Shown here: positions 36,306 to 45,514 of the stretch, piece by piece
How positions within the stretch are numbered: position 1 is the stretch's first letter
How the letters are laid out: the number at the start of each line of letters is the position of its first letter
Source of the DNA: Streptomyces sp. HB132
GTDB taxonomy: Bacteria > Actinomycetota > Actinomycetes > Streptomycetales > Streptomycetaceae
Assembly: GCF_016909575.1 (NCBI RefSeq)
Contig: NZ_JAFBGA010000003.1
Coordinates: 248,001-312,000 of the forward strand
Length of the DNA: 64,000 bases
Direction: 5' to 3'
The notes under the pieces: generated by a model
Databases searched by the model: none
Seen by the model: only the letters and a program-made list of their open reading frames with translations
Told to the model about the DNA's origin: nothing
Position numbers and translations under genes: made by a program

Positions 36306-39300
36306 TCAGCCGGCCAGGCAGGACGGGCCGAGCAGCACCTTCAGGTCACCGAAGAGTGCGGGGTCCGGCTTGACGCGGTGCCGGTCGAGCCGGAGCACGG
36401 TGGTCTTACGGGGGCCCTGGAGCCTGATGCGTACCTCGGTGTCGCCCCGGTGGCTGCTGAGGACCTCGCCGAGCCGGCTGACCATGGGCGGGGTGACCCT
36501 CACCGTGGGGATCGTCAGGATGACGGGTGCGTTGGACCCGGCGTTGGAGATGTCGGGGACCTGCATCTCCATGGCGACGAGGCGCGGCACGTCCTCGCGC
36601 TTGTCGAGGCGTCCCTTGACGAAGACGACGGTGTCCTCGACGAGCTGGGTGGAGACCAGTTGGTAGGTCGCGGGGAAGAACATGCACTCGATGGACCCCG
36701 CGAGGTCCTCCACGGTCGCGATGGCCCAGGCGTTGCCCTGCTTGGTCATCTTGCGCTGGAGGCCGGAGATGATGCCGCCCACGGTGACGATCGCGCCGTC
36801 GGAGTGCTCGCCGCCGGTGAGCTGCGAGATCGCCGCGTCCGACTTGTCGGACAGGACGTGTTCCAGGCCGAAGAGCGGGTGGTCGGAGACGTACAGGCCG
36901 AGCATCTCGCGCTCCTGCGCGAGCAGGTAGGACTTCTCCCACTCGATGTCGGAGAACTCCACGTCCAGCCCGAAGCCCGGCTCGCCGCCGGCCTCCTCGC
37001 CGCCGCCGAAGAGGTCGAACTGTCCCTCGGCCTCCTTGCGCTTGACCTGCACCACGTTGTCGATCATCGGCTCGTGGTGGGCGACGAGTCCCTTGCGGGT
37101 GTGTCCCATCTCGTCGAAGGCGCCGGCCTTGATGAGGGATTCGACGGTGCGTTTGTTGCAGACGACCGCTTCGACCTTGTCGAGGAAGTCGGGGAACGTG
37201 GAGTACTTTCCCTTCGCCTTGCGGCACCGGATGATCGAGTCGACGACGTTCTGGCCTACGTTGCGGACGGCCGTCAGTCCGAAGAGGATCACGTCGTCGC
37301 CCTGGGCGGCGAAGTTCGACTCGGACTCGTTGACGTTCGGCGGGAGCACCTTGATGCCCATGCGCCGGCACTCGTTGAGGTAGACCGCGGACTTGTCCTT
37401 GTCGTCCTTGACGGACGTCAGCAGGGCCGCCATGTACTCGGCGGGGTAGTTCGCCTTGAGGTAGGCGGTCCAGTAGGTGACCAGGCCGTAGGCGGAGGAG
37501 TGCGCCTTGTTGAACGCGTATCCGGCGAAGGGGACCAGGACGTCCCAGAGCGCCTTGATCGCCGCGTCGGAGAAGCCGTTCTTCTTGGCTCCGGCCTCGA
37601 AGAGGACGAAGTTCTTCGCCAGCTCGTCGGCCTTCTTCTTGCCCATCACGCGGCGCAGGATGTCGGCCTCGCCGAGCGAGTACCCGGCGACGATCTGGGC
37701 GGCCTTCTGGACCTGCTCCTGGTACACGATCAGGCCGTAGGTGAGCCCGAGGACCTCCTTGAGGGGCTCCTCCAGCTCCGGGTGGATCGGGGTGATCTCC
37801 TGCCGGGCGTTCTTGCGCTCGGCGTAGTTCGTGTGGGAGTTCATTCCCATCGGGCCCGGCCGGTAGAGGGCCGAGACGGCGGAGATGTCCTCGAAGTTGT
37901 CGGGCTGCATCTGGCGGAGCAGTGAGCGCATGGGCCCGCCGTCGAACTGGAACACCCCGAGCGTGTCACCCCGGCACAGCAGCTCGTAGGTCTTGGGGTC
38001 GTCCAGCGGCAGGGAGAGCATCTCCAGGTCGACGCCCTTGTTGGCCTTCACCATCTTGATGGCGTCGTCCATGATCGTCAGGTTGCGCAGGCCGAGGAAG
38101 TCCATCTTCAGCAGGCCGAGGGACTCGCACTGGGGGTAGTCCCACTGCGTGATGGTTACACCGTCGGTGTGCCGCACCCAGATCGGCGCGTGGTCGACGA
38201 TGGGCTCGCTGGACATGATCACGCCGGCCGCGTGGACACCCATCTGCCGGACGAGGCCCTCCACGCCCTTCGCGGTGTCGATGACCTTCTGGACGTCCGG
38301 CTCGTTCTCGTACATCCCCCGGATCTCGCCCGCCTCGCTGTAGCGCGGGTGCTTCGGGTCGGTGATGCCGTTGAGGTCGATGCCCTTGCCGAGGACGTCG
38401 GCGGGCATGGCCTTGGTGAGCCGGTCGCCCATCGCGTAGGGGTAGCCGAGGACGCGGGCGGAGTCCTTGATCGCGTTCTTGGCCTTGATCTTGCCGTAGG
38501 TGCCGATCATGGCGACCTTGTCGGCGCCGTACTTCTCGGTCACGTACCGGATCACCTCGACGCGCCTGCGCTCGTCGAAGTCGATGTCGACGTCGGGCAT
38601 GGAGACGCGCTCGGGGTTGAGGAAGCGCTCGAAGATCAGCCCGTGCGTGATCGGGTCGAGGTCGGTGATGCCCATGGCGTACGCGACGATCGAGCCGGCG
38701 GCGGAGCCACGGCCGGGGCCCACCGCGATGCCGTTGTTCTTGGCCCACATGATGAAGTCGGCGACGACGAGGAAGTACCCCGGGAACCCCATCTGGATGA
38801 TGATGTCCATCTCGTACTCGGCCTGCTTCTGCCGGTCCTCGGGGACGCCTCCGGGGTAGCGGCGGCCCATGCCGACCCGGACCTCCTCCTGGAACCAGGT
38901 GATCTCGGTGAAGCCCTCCGGGATGTCGAACTTCGGCATCAGGTCGCGCTTCTCGAACATGCCGGTGGTGTCGATCTGCTGCGCGACCAGGAGGGTGTTG
39001 GCGCAGCCCTCCTGCCAGGCGTCGGAGGAGTCGACGCCGTACATCTCGTCCGTCGTCTTGAGGTAGTAGCCGGTGCCGTCGAAGCGGAAGCGGTCCGGGT
39101 CGGAGAGGTTCTTCCCGGTCTGGATGCAGAGCAGGGCGTCGTGCGCGGTCGCCTCGTTGGCGTAGGTGTAGTGCGAGTCGTTCGTGACGAGCGGCGGGAT
39201 GCCGACCTTCCGGCCGATCTCCAGGAGCCCGTCGCGGACCCGGCGCTCGATCTCGATGCCGTGGTCCATCAGCTCCAGGAAGTACCGGCCCTCACCGAAG

Positions 39301-39842
39301 ATGTCCTTGTAGTCGGAGGCCGCCTGGACCGCCTCGTCGAACTGCCCGAGCCGCAGCCGGGTCTGCACCTCGCCCGAGGGGCACCCGGTGGAGGCGATCA
39401 GGCCCTCGGACCACTGGGAGATGGTCTCCTTGTCCATCCGCGGCCACTTCTGCAGCCAGCCCTCGGCGTACGCGTCCGAGGAGAGCTTGAAGAGGTTGTG
39501 CAGCCCGGTGCTGTCGGCCGCCCAGATCGTCTTGTGGGTGTAACCGCCGGAACCCGAGACGTCGTCGCGCTTCTGGTGCGGCTGGCCCCACTGGATCTTG
39601 CGCTTGTGCTTGCGCGACTCGGGGGCGACGTACGCCTCGATCCCGATGATCGGCGTCACTCCGGCCTTCTGGGCCGAGTGGAAGAAGTCGTACGCCCCGT
39701 GGAGGTTGCCGTGGTCGGTCATCGCGATGTGCGACATGCCCATGTCGTTGCACGCGTCGAACATGTCCTTGAGCCGCGCGGCACCGTCCAGCAGCGAGTA
39801 CTGGGTGTGGACGTGCAGGTGCGTGAAGGGCGGCTTGCTCAC
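36306..39842 (-). CDS. dnaE: DNA polymerase III alpha subunit, DnaE1 type
   Basis: DnaE is the catalytic subunit of the chromosomal replicase. The 1178 aa protein opens with the PHP domain (FTHLHVHTQYSLLDGAARL, AMTDHGNLHGAYDFF, NDSHYTYANEATAHD), whose metal-binding His residues are kept, so proofreading exonuclease activity as in mycobacterial DnaE1 is plausible. The polymerase active site has PDVDIDFDERRR near residue 417 and FLKMDFLG-like sequence (LLKMDFLGLRNLTI). A helix-hairpin-helix region, an OB fold (IVTVGGIISGLQRKMTKQGN) and a C-terminal tau-binding region follow. The start is GTG. It ends at a strong terminator. Confidence 0.97.
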   Translation of the reverse strand: MSKPPFTHLHVHTQYSLLDGAARLKDMFDACNDMGMSHIAMTDHGNLHGAYDFFHSAQKAGVTPIIGIEAYVAPESRKHKRKIQWGQPHQKRDDVSGSGGYTHKTIWAADSTGLHNLFKLSSDAYAEGWLQKWPRMDKETISQWSEGLIASTGCPSGEVQTRLRLGQFDEAVQAASDYKDIFGEGRYFLELMDHGIEIERRVRDGLLEIGRKVGIPPLVTNDSHYTYANEATAHDALLCIQTGKNLSDPDRFRFDGTGYYLKTTDEMYGVDSSDAWQEGCANTLLVAQQIDTTGMFEKRDLMPKFDIPEGFTEITWFQEEVRVGMGRRYPGGVPEDRQKQAEYEMDIIIQMGFPGYFLVVADFIMWAKNNGIAVGPGRGSAAGSIVAYAMGITDLDPITHGLIFERFLNPERVSMPDVDIDFDERRRVEVIRYVTEKYGADKVAMIGTYGKIKAKNAIKDSARVLGYPYAMGDRLTKAMPADVLGKGIDLNGITDPKHPRYSEAGEIRGMYENEPDVQKVIDTAKGVEGLVRQMGVHAAGVIMSSEPIVDHAPIWVRHTDGVTITQWDYPQCESLGLLKMDFLGLRNLTIMDDAIKMVKANKGVDLEMLSLPLDDPKTYELLCRGDTLGVFQFDGGPMRSLLRQMQPDNFEDISAVSALYRPGPMGMNSHTNYAERKNARQEITPIHPELEEPLKEVLGLTYGLIVYQEQVQKAAQIVAGYSLGEADILRRVMGKKKADELAKNFVLFEAGAKKNGFSDAAIKALWDVLVPFAGYAFNKAHSSAYGLVTYWTAYLKANYPAEYMAALLTSVKDDKDKSAVYLNECRRMGIKVLPPNVNESESNFAAQGDDVILFGLTAVRNVGQNVVDSIIRCRKAKGKYSTFPDFLDKVEAVVCNKRTVESLIKAGAFDEMGHTRKGLVAHHEPMIDNVVQVKRKEAEGQFDLFGGGEEAGGEPGFGLDVEFSDIEWEKSYLLAQEREMLGLYVSDHPLFGLEHVLSDKSDAAISQLTGGEHSDGAIVTVGGIISGLQRKMTKQGNAWAIATVEDLAGSIECMFFPATYQLVSTQLVEDTVVFVKGRLDKREDVPRLVAMEMQVPDISNAGSNAPVILTIPTVRVTPPMVSRLGEVLSSHRGDTEVRIRLQGPRKTTVLRLDRHRVKPDPALFGDLKVLLGPSCLAG

Positions 39843-40063
39843 GGCGCTGTGCCTCCGGGGCGGTCTTCAGGGCGGCGCGAAGCGCCTCGATGAGGGGTGG
39901 TGGTCGGGCGACGGGGGGAAGATGACGGGTTGGGGGGACAGCGTGGAAGTCTACGTCCTGGAGGTCACCGGCGACGGGCACTCCGGGGTACGGTCGCGCG
40001 TTGGAAGGGCGGGGACGCCCGTCCCATTTGTCATGCACGCCATGTACCAGGAGGCACCCAGCG

Positions 40064-41389
40064 ATGTCGGACACGCAAACCCGCGAGGAGCAGCGCGGGG
40101 AGCAGATCCTCGCCGTTTTCGACACCGCTTTCGGGGAGCTCCTGGCTGCCGACCCCGCGGCGTTCAGGGTGAAGTTCCGCAAGATGGCGGGCTCCGCCTT
40201 CGCGTTCTACCGGGGCTCCGCAGGCCTGTTCTACGCCGATCTGGAGCGTGAGCAGCGTGGCGGCCCGTATCTGGACGAGCGGACCAGCCGGGTGTGGATC
40301 CACGGTGACCTGCACGCCGAGAACTTCGGCACCTACATGGACGCCAACGGCCGGCTCGTGTTCAACGTCAACGACTTCGACGAGGCCTACGTGGGCCCCT
40401 TCACCTGGGACCTGAAGCGCTTCGCCGCCTCCGTCGCCCTGATCGGCTACGCGAAGGCGCTGGGCGACGAGCAGATCTCCGAGCTCGTCCGGGTCTTCGC
40501 GGACGCCTACCGCGAGCGGATCCACGCCCTGGCGACCGGTGCCAAGAACGACGAGGTGCCGCCCTTCACCCTGGACACCGCCGAGGGCCCGCTGCTCGGC
40601 GCGCTGCGTGACGCCCGGGCGCTGACCCGTTTCGGCCTGCTGGACTCGATGACGGAGATCCGGGACTTCGAGCGCCGCTTCTCCGCCGGCGGCGGCGCGA
40701 TCGACCTCGACGCCGCGACGCGGTACAAGGTGCTCGCCGCGTTCGACGGCTACCTGGAGACGCTGCCGGAGTCGAGCCTGACGCGGCCCGACTCCTACCG
40801 GGTCAAGGACGTCGTGGGGCGCCGGGGCATCGGCATCGGCTCGGCCGGCCTGCCGTCGTACAACATCCTCCTGGAGGGCAACAGCGACGCCCTCGAGAAC
40901 GATGTGGTGATCTACATCAAGCAGGCACAGACCCCGGCGGTGTCCCGGCACATCACCGACGCCGCCGTGCGGGACTACTTCCAGCACGAGGGGCACCGCA
41001 CGGTGATCTCCCAGCGCGCGCTCCAGGCGCACGCCGACCCGTGGCTGGGCTGGACCGAGCTGGACGGGTCGGGCCAGCTGGTCGCCGAGGTGTCTCCGTA
41101 CGCGGTCGATGTGGACTGGTCCGACATCGACGAGCCGGAGGAGATCGCGGCGGTGGTCGCCGATCTCGGCCGGGCCACGGCGACGATGCACTCGGCGGCG
41201 GACGACGAGAGCGGGCACTCGCTGGTGCCGTTCTCCACGGAGCGGGCGATCGACGCGGCCATCGCGGCCGACGAGGAGGGCTTCGCGGATCTGCTGGTCG
41301 ACTTCGCGCACAGCTACGGTGCGCGCACCCGTGCCGACCACCAGATCTTCGTCGATCTCTTCCGCAACGGCCGGATCCCGGGCCTGTAG
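40064..41389 (+). CDS. DUF2252 protein (kinase-like fold)
   Basis: This 441 aa protein belongs to DUF2252, a family with features of aminoglycoside phosphotransferase-like kinases. RVWIHGDLHAENFGTYMD has the His-Gly-Asp-x-His-x-x-Asn catalytic loop, and LVFNVNDFDEAYVGPF carries a second metal-binding Asp. FRKMAGSAFAFYRGSAGLFY is the family N-terminal signature, and YIKQAQTP could hold the nucleotide-binding Lys. The substrate is unknown. AGGAGG lies 9 bases before the ATG at 40064. It is divergent from dnaE over 221 bases. Confidence 0.9.
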   Translation: MSDTQTREEQRGEQILAVFDTAFGELLAADPAAFRVKFRKMAGSAFAFYRGSAGLFYADLEREQRGGPYLDERTSRVWIHGDLHAENFGTYMDANGRLVFNVNDFDEAYVGPFTWDLKRFAASVALIGYAKALGDEQISELVRVFADAYRERIHALATGAKNDEVPPFTLDTAEGPLLGALRDARALTRFGLLDSMTEIRDFERRFSAGGGAIDLDAATRYKVLAAFDGYLETLPESSLTRPDSYRVKDVVGRRGIGIGSAGLPSYNILLEGNSDALENDVVIYIKQAQTPAVSRHITDAAVRDYFQHEGHRTVISQRALQAHADPWLGWTELDGSGQLVAEVSPYAVDVDWSDIDEPEEIAAVVADLGRATATMHSAADDESGHSLVPFSTERAIDAAIAADEEGFADLLVDFAHSYGARTRADHQIFVDLFRNGRIPGL

Positions 41390-41431
41390 GCCCTGCTGCG
41401 GCGGATCCTTAGGGCTCGCCTACAGGTACGC

Positions 41432-42166
41432 ATGACACACTCTCCGGCGATGGACGTATCAGGGACGCAGATGAGAGCGGTACGCGCGGCGCTGTTCACC
41501 GCGCTCGTCGTCACGCTCTCGTCCGCGTCCCATGTGCTGCTCTCCCGGGTCCCGCTGCCGATGACCGCCGTCGCGCTGCTGGCCGGGGCCGTCTTCGCCG
41601 TGGCGTTCGCGCTGGCGGGACGTGAACGCGGTTTCGGGGCGATCGCCGGGCTGCTGGTTCCGCTGGAGCTGGCCGCCGACACCGTGTTCACCACCGGCCA
41701 GCACCTCTGTTACGGGGCGGCCGGCGGCCCGATAGCGGGTCCGCTGCGCTCGGTGGGCGTCGACGTGCTCTGCGGCGGAACCGGGGCGGACGGGCTCTCG
41801 GGTGTGGCCGCGGTCGGCACGCCGCTGGCCGGGGTGGCCTCCGAGGGGGACCACGCCGCCGCACTGCTCGCCTCACCCGGGCCCGCCGTCCCGTGGCTGC
41901 TGCTGGCCGCGCACGTGACGGTGGGCCTGCTGGCCGCCGCCTGGCTGCGGCGCGGCGAGGCGGCGCTCTCGGGGCTGCTGCGTGCCGCGGCAGCCGTCGC
42001 CTTCCGGCCGCTGCTCGTCGCGGTCGCCGTGGCGGGCTGCGCGCGGCGCCGCGTGCAGCCCGATGCCCGGCACGCCGGGCGCCCGCACCCGCTCGCCCCG
42101 GCCCGCTTCCTGGTGCACTCCGTGGGACGGAGGGGCCCGCCGCGCTCGGCCTTCACCCCTGCCTGA
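41432..42166 (+). CDS. Integral membrane protein, function unknown
   Basis: This protein of up to 244 aa has about five membrane segments (LFTALVVTLSSASHVLLS, MTAVALLAGAVFAVAFALAG and others). Two cysteines lie in loop regions (GQHLCYGAAGG, VDVLCGGTGA), and the tail after the last segment is basic and Arg/Pro-rich. Start choices are the ATG at 41432, 41450 or 41471. It follows the DUF2252 gene by 42 bases and precedes the DsbA-like gene by 55 bases on the same strand. A partnership with the thioredoxin-fold protein is possible but unproven. Confidence 0.7.
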   Translation: MTHSPAMDVSGTQMRAVRAALFTALVVTLSSASHVLLSRVPLPMTAVALLAGAVFAVAFALAGRERGFGAIAGLLVPLELAADTVFTTGQHLCYGAAGGPIAGPLRSVGVDVLCGGTGADGLSGVAAVGTPLAGVASEGDHAAALLASPGPAVPWLLLAAHVTVGLLAAAWLRRGEAALSGLLRAAAAVAFRPLLVAVAVAGCARRRVQPDARHAGRPHPLAPARFLVHSVGRRGPPRSAFTPA

Positions 42167-42221
42167 GTAAGCGGTAAGTCCCCCTTTTTTCGAGCCACCC
42201 CCACTTCTACGGAGCGTTCTC

Positions 42222-43037
42222 ATGAGCAATCGCAACAGCCAGGCCAACAAGTCCGCCGCCCGTGAGCGTCTGCGCGTCGAGCGCGAGCGCCAGGCGAAGA
42301 AGGACAAGGCGCGCAAGCAGATCGTCGTCGGCGTCTCCGTCGTGGCCGTGCTGGCGGTCGCCGGCGCTGTCAGCTACGGCGTGATGCAGCTGAACAAGCC
42401 CTCCGCCTGGGAGGCGGCGGCGGACGCGAAGAACATCACCGCGCCCAAGAACACCTCGGGCGACGACGGCACCACCGTCGTGATCGGCGAGTCGAGCGCC
42501 AAGAAGACCCTGGAGCTGTACGAGGACTCGCGCTGCCCGATCTGCGCCACGTTCGAGCAGACGGTCGGCGAGACCGTGGCCAAGGACGTCGACGCCGGCA
42601 AGTACAAGATCAAGTACGTCGGCGCGACCTTCATCGACAACTCGGACAGCGGCGAGGGCTCCAAGAACGCCCTGAGCGCGCTGGGCGCGGCGCTCGACGT
42701 GAGCCCCGAAGCCTTCCTGGAGTACAAGACCGCGCTGTACTCCGCGAAGTACCACCCCGAGGAGACGAACGACAAGTTCGCCAAGGACAGCTACCTGATC
42801 GAGGTGGCTGACTCGGTGGACGCGCTGAAGGGCGACACGGCCTTCAGGAAGAACGTCGAGGACGGCACCTTCGACGCCTGGGCGATCAAGATGTCGAAGG
42901 CGTTCGACAAGAGCGGGGTCCAGGGCACGCCGACCCTCAAGATGGACGGCAAGACACTCACCGCTGAGGGCAGCGAGAACGCGCCCATGACGGTGGCCGA
43001 CTTCAACACTGCGGTCACCAAGGCGCTGAAGGGCTGA
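42222..43037 (+). CDS. DsbA-like membrane-anchored thioredoxin-fold protein (paralogue)
   Basis: This 271 aa protein has a highly charged N-terminus (RERLRVERERQAKKDKARKQ), one membrane segment (about 34-53), then a DsbA-type thioredoxin fold with CPIC at Cys105-Cys108 in LYEDSRCPICATFEQ and a cis-proline loop GVQGTPTLKMDG. It shares its layout with the protein at 4088-4909 (CPVC). It probably acts outside the membrane in disulfide formation or reduction. A strong terminator follows. Confidence 0.9.
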   Translation: MSNRNSQANKSAARERLRVERERQAKKDKARKQIVVGVSVVAVLAVAGAVSYGVMQLNKPSAWEAAADAKNITAPKNTSGDDGTTVVIGESSAKKTLELYEDSRCPICATFEQTVGETVAKDVDAGKYKIKYVGATFIDNSDSGEGSKNALSALGAALDVSPEAFLEYKTALYSAKYHPEETNDKFAKDSYLIEVADSVDALKGDTAFRKNVEDGTFDAWAIKMSKAFDKSGVQGTPTLKMDGKTLTAEGSENAPMTVADFNTAVTKALKG

Positions 43038-43120
43038 TCCGCACCTGCGGACCCACAGCACGACAGGAGAACTCGCGGCCGGGTGGGTACTCCGGTCGTA
43101 ACTCCAGGCGTCATCCGGCC

Positions 43121-43157
43121 AACAGGCGGGCGAACTTCCTCTGTTCGCCCGCCTGTT
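43121..43157 (+). terminator. Terminator after DsbA-like gene
   Basis: A perfect 15-bp stem (43121-43135 with 43143-43157) and 7-nt loop. Its right arm overlaps the GTTCGC repeats upstream of phoD. Confidence 0.7.
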
Positions 43158-43178
43158 CGCTCTACCCGCCAGTAGGGT
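43143..43178 (+). promoter_or_regulatory. Putative phoD promoter with PHO-box-like repeats
   Basis: Two GTTCGC-type repeats start at 43143 and 43155, resembling the GTTCACC repeats bound by PhoP in Streptomyces, though the period is 12 rather than the usual 11. A -10-like TAGGGT lies at 43173-43178, which would place the transcript start at or near the GTG at 43187. Confidence 0.35.
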
Positions 43179-43186
43179 GATCGTCC

Positions 43187-44854
43187 GTGACCAGACGACA
43201 GCTCTCCGCACCCACCCGCCGCACGGTCGTCAAGGCCGCCGCCGCCACCGCGGTCGCCGGCCCCGTGCTCGCCGCCACCGCCACCGGAGCCCGCGCAGCC
43301 GACGGCCCCGCCTTCCTGCACGGGGTCGCCTCGGGCGACCCCCTGCCCGACGGCGTGCTCCTGTGGACCCGCGTCACCCCCACGCCGGACGCCGTACCCG
43401 GCTCGGGGCTCGGCGACGGCACACCGGTGGTCTGGGAGATCGCCGAGGACAGGGCCTTCTCCAGGGTCGCCGCCCGAGGCACCGCGGTCGCGCGGGCCGG
43501 CTCCGACCACACCGTCAAGGCAGACGTGCGGGGGCTGCGGCCGGCGACGACGTACTGGTACCGCTTCTCGGCGGCACCCGGCGGCCCCGAGGGCGGGCAC
43601 GGCGTCGTCTCCCCCGTCGGCCGCACCCGCACCGCGCCCGCCGCCGGGGCGGCCGTCCCCGGCATCCGCTTCGGCGTGGTGTCCTGCGCGAACTGGGAAG
43701 CCGGCTGGTTCTCCCCGTACCGCCATCTCGCGGCCCGTGCCGATCTGGACGCGGTCCTGCACCTGGGCGACTACATCTACGAGTACGCGTCGGGCAGTTA
43801 CCCGGCCCGGGACACCGTCGTCCGCCCGCACGCCCCGCTGCACGAGATCCTGACCCTCGCCGACTACCGCCTGCGGCACGCCACGTACAAGACGGACGCG
43901 GACCTCCAGGCGCTGCACGCCGCCCATCCGGTGATCGCGATCTGGGACGACCACGAGTTCGCCAACGACGCCTGGTCGCAGGGAGCCGAGAACCACACCG
44001 CCGACGCGGAGGGCTCCTGGTCGTCCCGGGTGGCCGCGGCGAAGCAGGCGTACTTCGAGTGGATGCCGGTCCGCGCCTCCACGGAGGGCACGGTCTACCG
44101 GCGTCTGAGCTTCGGCAGCCTGGCGGAGCTCCACCTGCTCGACCTGCGCAGCTTCCGTTCCGAGCAGGCCCCGATCGGCGACGGCGCCGTCGACGACCCG
44201 GAGCGCTCGATCACCGGACGGGCACAGCTGGACTGGCTGAAGGCGGGACTGACCGCGTCGGATGCCCGCTGGAAGCTGGTCGGCACCTCGGTGATGATCT
44301 CGCCCGTCGCCTTCGGAGCGCTGCCGGCCCGCCTGCTGGCGCCGCTCGCGGAGCTGCTGGGGCTGCCGGCGGAGGGGCTCGCGGTCAACGTCGACCAGTG
44401 GGACGGCTACACGGACGACCGCAAGGAGCTGATCTCGCACCTGCGGGACGGGGGGATCACCGACACCGTGTTCCTGACGGGGGACATCCACATGGCATGG
44501 GCCAACGACGTCCCCGTGAAGGCGGCGACCTATCCGCTGTCCCCGTCGGCGGCCACGGAGTTCGTGGTGACGTCGGTCACCTCCGACAATCTGGACGACA
44601 TCCTGCGGGTCGCTCCCCGGACCGTCTCGGTGGTCGCGGAGACGGCGGTCGTAGCCGCCAACCGCCACGTGAAGTGGATCGACATGGACTCGCACGGCTA
44701 CGGCGTCCTGGACGTGACGGCCGAGCGGTCGCAGATGGACTACTACGCGGTCTCCGACAGGACGAGCAAGGAGGCGACGGCGTCCTGGGTCCGCTCGTAC
44801 CGCACGCGGAGCGGAACCCAGCGGGCCGAGAGGGCCGACGCCCCGGTGCGCTGA
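43187..44854 (+). CDS. phoD: Secreted alkaline phosphatase/phosphodiesterase PhoD
   Basis: PhoD releases phosphate from phosphomonoesters and diesters, including teichoic acids, outside the cell. The 555 aa protein has a Tat signal ([20 protein letters not shown]) with the twin arginines at residues 11-12 and a likely cleavage after GARA. The N-terminal PhoD domain ([20 protein letters not shown]) precedes the metallophosphatase core, with [34 protein letters not shown] and [13 protein letters not shown] supplying metal ligands. The start is GTG. In Streptomyces phoD is under PhoR-PhoP control. Confidence 0.95.
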   Translation: MTRRQLSAPTRRTVVKAAAATAVAGPVLAATATGARAADGPAFLHGVASGDPLPDGVLLWTRVTPTPDAVPGSGLGDGTPVVWEIAEDRAFSRVAARGTAVARAGSDHTVKADVRGLRPATTYWYRFSAAPGGPEGGHGVVSPVGRTRTAPAAGAAVPGIRFGVVSCANWEAGWFSPYRHLAARADLDAVLHLGDYIYEYASGSYPARDTVVRPHAPLHEILTLADYRLRHATYKTDADLQALHAAHPVIAIWDDHEFANDAWSQGAENHTADAEGSWSSRVAAAKQAYFEWMPVRASTEGTVYRRLSFGSLAELHLLDLRSFRSEQAPIGDGAVDDPERSITGRAQLDWLKAGLTASDARWKLVGTSVMISPVAFGALPARLLAPLAELLGLPAEGLAVNVDQWDGYTDDRKELISHLRDGGITDTVFLTGDIHMAWANDVPVKAATYPLSPSAATEFVVTSVTSDNLDDILRVAPRTVSVVAETAVVAANRHVKWIDMDSHGYGVLDVTAERSQMDYYAVSDRTSKEATASWVRSYRTRSGTQRAERADAPVR

Positions 44855-44859
44855 CCCGC

Positions 44860-44892
44860 ACGGGCCGCGCGCGCCCTGGGTGCGCGGCCCGT
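44860..44892. terminator. Convergent terminator
   Basis: An 11-bp perfect stem (44860-44870 with 44882-44892) and 11-nt loop lie between phoD and the convergent small hydrolase. Confidence 0.65.
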
Positions 44893-44899
44893 CCCGTGG

Positions 44900-45469
44900 C
44901 TAGAGCGTGGCGAGGAAGCCCAGCGACACCTTCCAGGTCAGCTCGGCCGCGTCCTGGTCGAAGTCGGGCAGCTCCGCGTCCGTGAACAGGTGCCCGGCAC
45001 CGGGGTAGCGGTAGACCTCGACGTCCGCGCCGGTCCGCTGCATCTGGAGGTACCAGCTGGTCAGCCAGTCGTGCGACTCGAACGGGTCGGGGTCCGCCAC
45101 GTGCAGCTGTACGGGCAGTTCGTCGACCGAGGCGTTCTCGGCGATGTCCGACGTGCCGTGGAGCAGCAGCAGCCCGCGGGCCTTCGCGTCACCCAGTGCG
45201 AGGGTCTGCGCGACCGACGCCCCGAACGAGAATCCCGCGTAGACGAGGCCCTGGTCGGAGTAGGGCGCGGCTGCGAGGACGGCACGCTTGAGCAGCTCGT
45301 CCTTGCCCACCTGCTCCTTGAAGGCCATTCCCTCCTCGACGGTGTCAAAGGTGTGCCCCTCGAAGAGATCGGGCACGCGCACCTCGTGCCCGGCCGCACG
45401 CAGCCGGTCGGCAGCCGCGTGCACAGCGGGCCGCAGACCACAGGTCGAGTGGAAAAGCATGATGTTCAT
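44900..45469 (-). CDS. Dienelactone hydrolase-family protein
   Basis: This 189 aa alpha/beta hydrolase has the dienelactone hydrolase layout. MLFHSTCGLRPAVHAAAD begins strand and oxyanion, GFSFGASVAQTLAL is the nucleophile elbow, HVADPDPFE carries the acid and GAGHLFTD the His. The nucleophile is Ser, not the Cys of classical dienelactone hydrolase, so it is probably an esterase-like member. The start is ATG. It is divergent from the MscS gene with 45 bases between. Confidence 0.88.
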   Translation of the reverse strand: MNIMLFHSTCGLRPAVHAAADRLRAAGHEVRVPDLFEGHTFDTVEEGMAFKEQVGKDELLKRAVLAAAPYSDQGLVYAGFSFGASVAQTLALGDAKARGLLLLHGTSDIAENASVDELPVQLHVADPDPFESHDWLTSWYLQMQRTGADVEVYRYPGAGHLFTDAELPDFDQDAAELTWKVSLGFLATL

Positions 45470-45514
45470 GAGGCCATGGTGCCAGCTGTGCCCCGACGCT
45501 TGGAGGACGAGGGA

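Noticed and set aside
36291..37925. 544 aa frame antisense to dnaE C-terminal half
   Set aside because: Same reason: opposite strand carries conserved DnaE domains.
38169..39893. 574 aa frame antisense to dnaE
   Set aside because: Shadow of a conserved gene; Val/Asp/Leu-rich reverse-complement composition, with no motifs.
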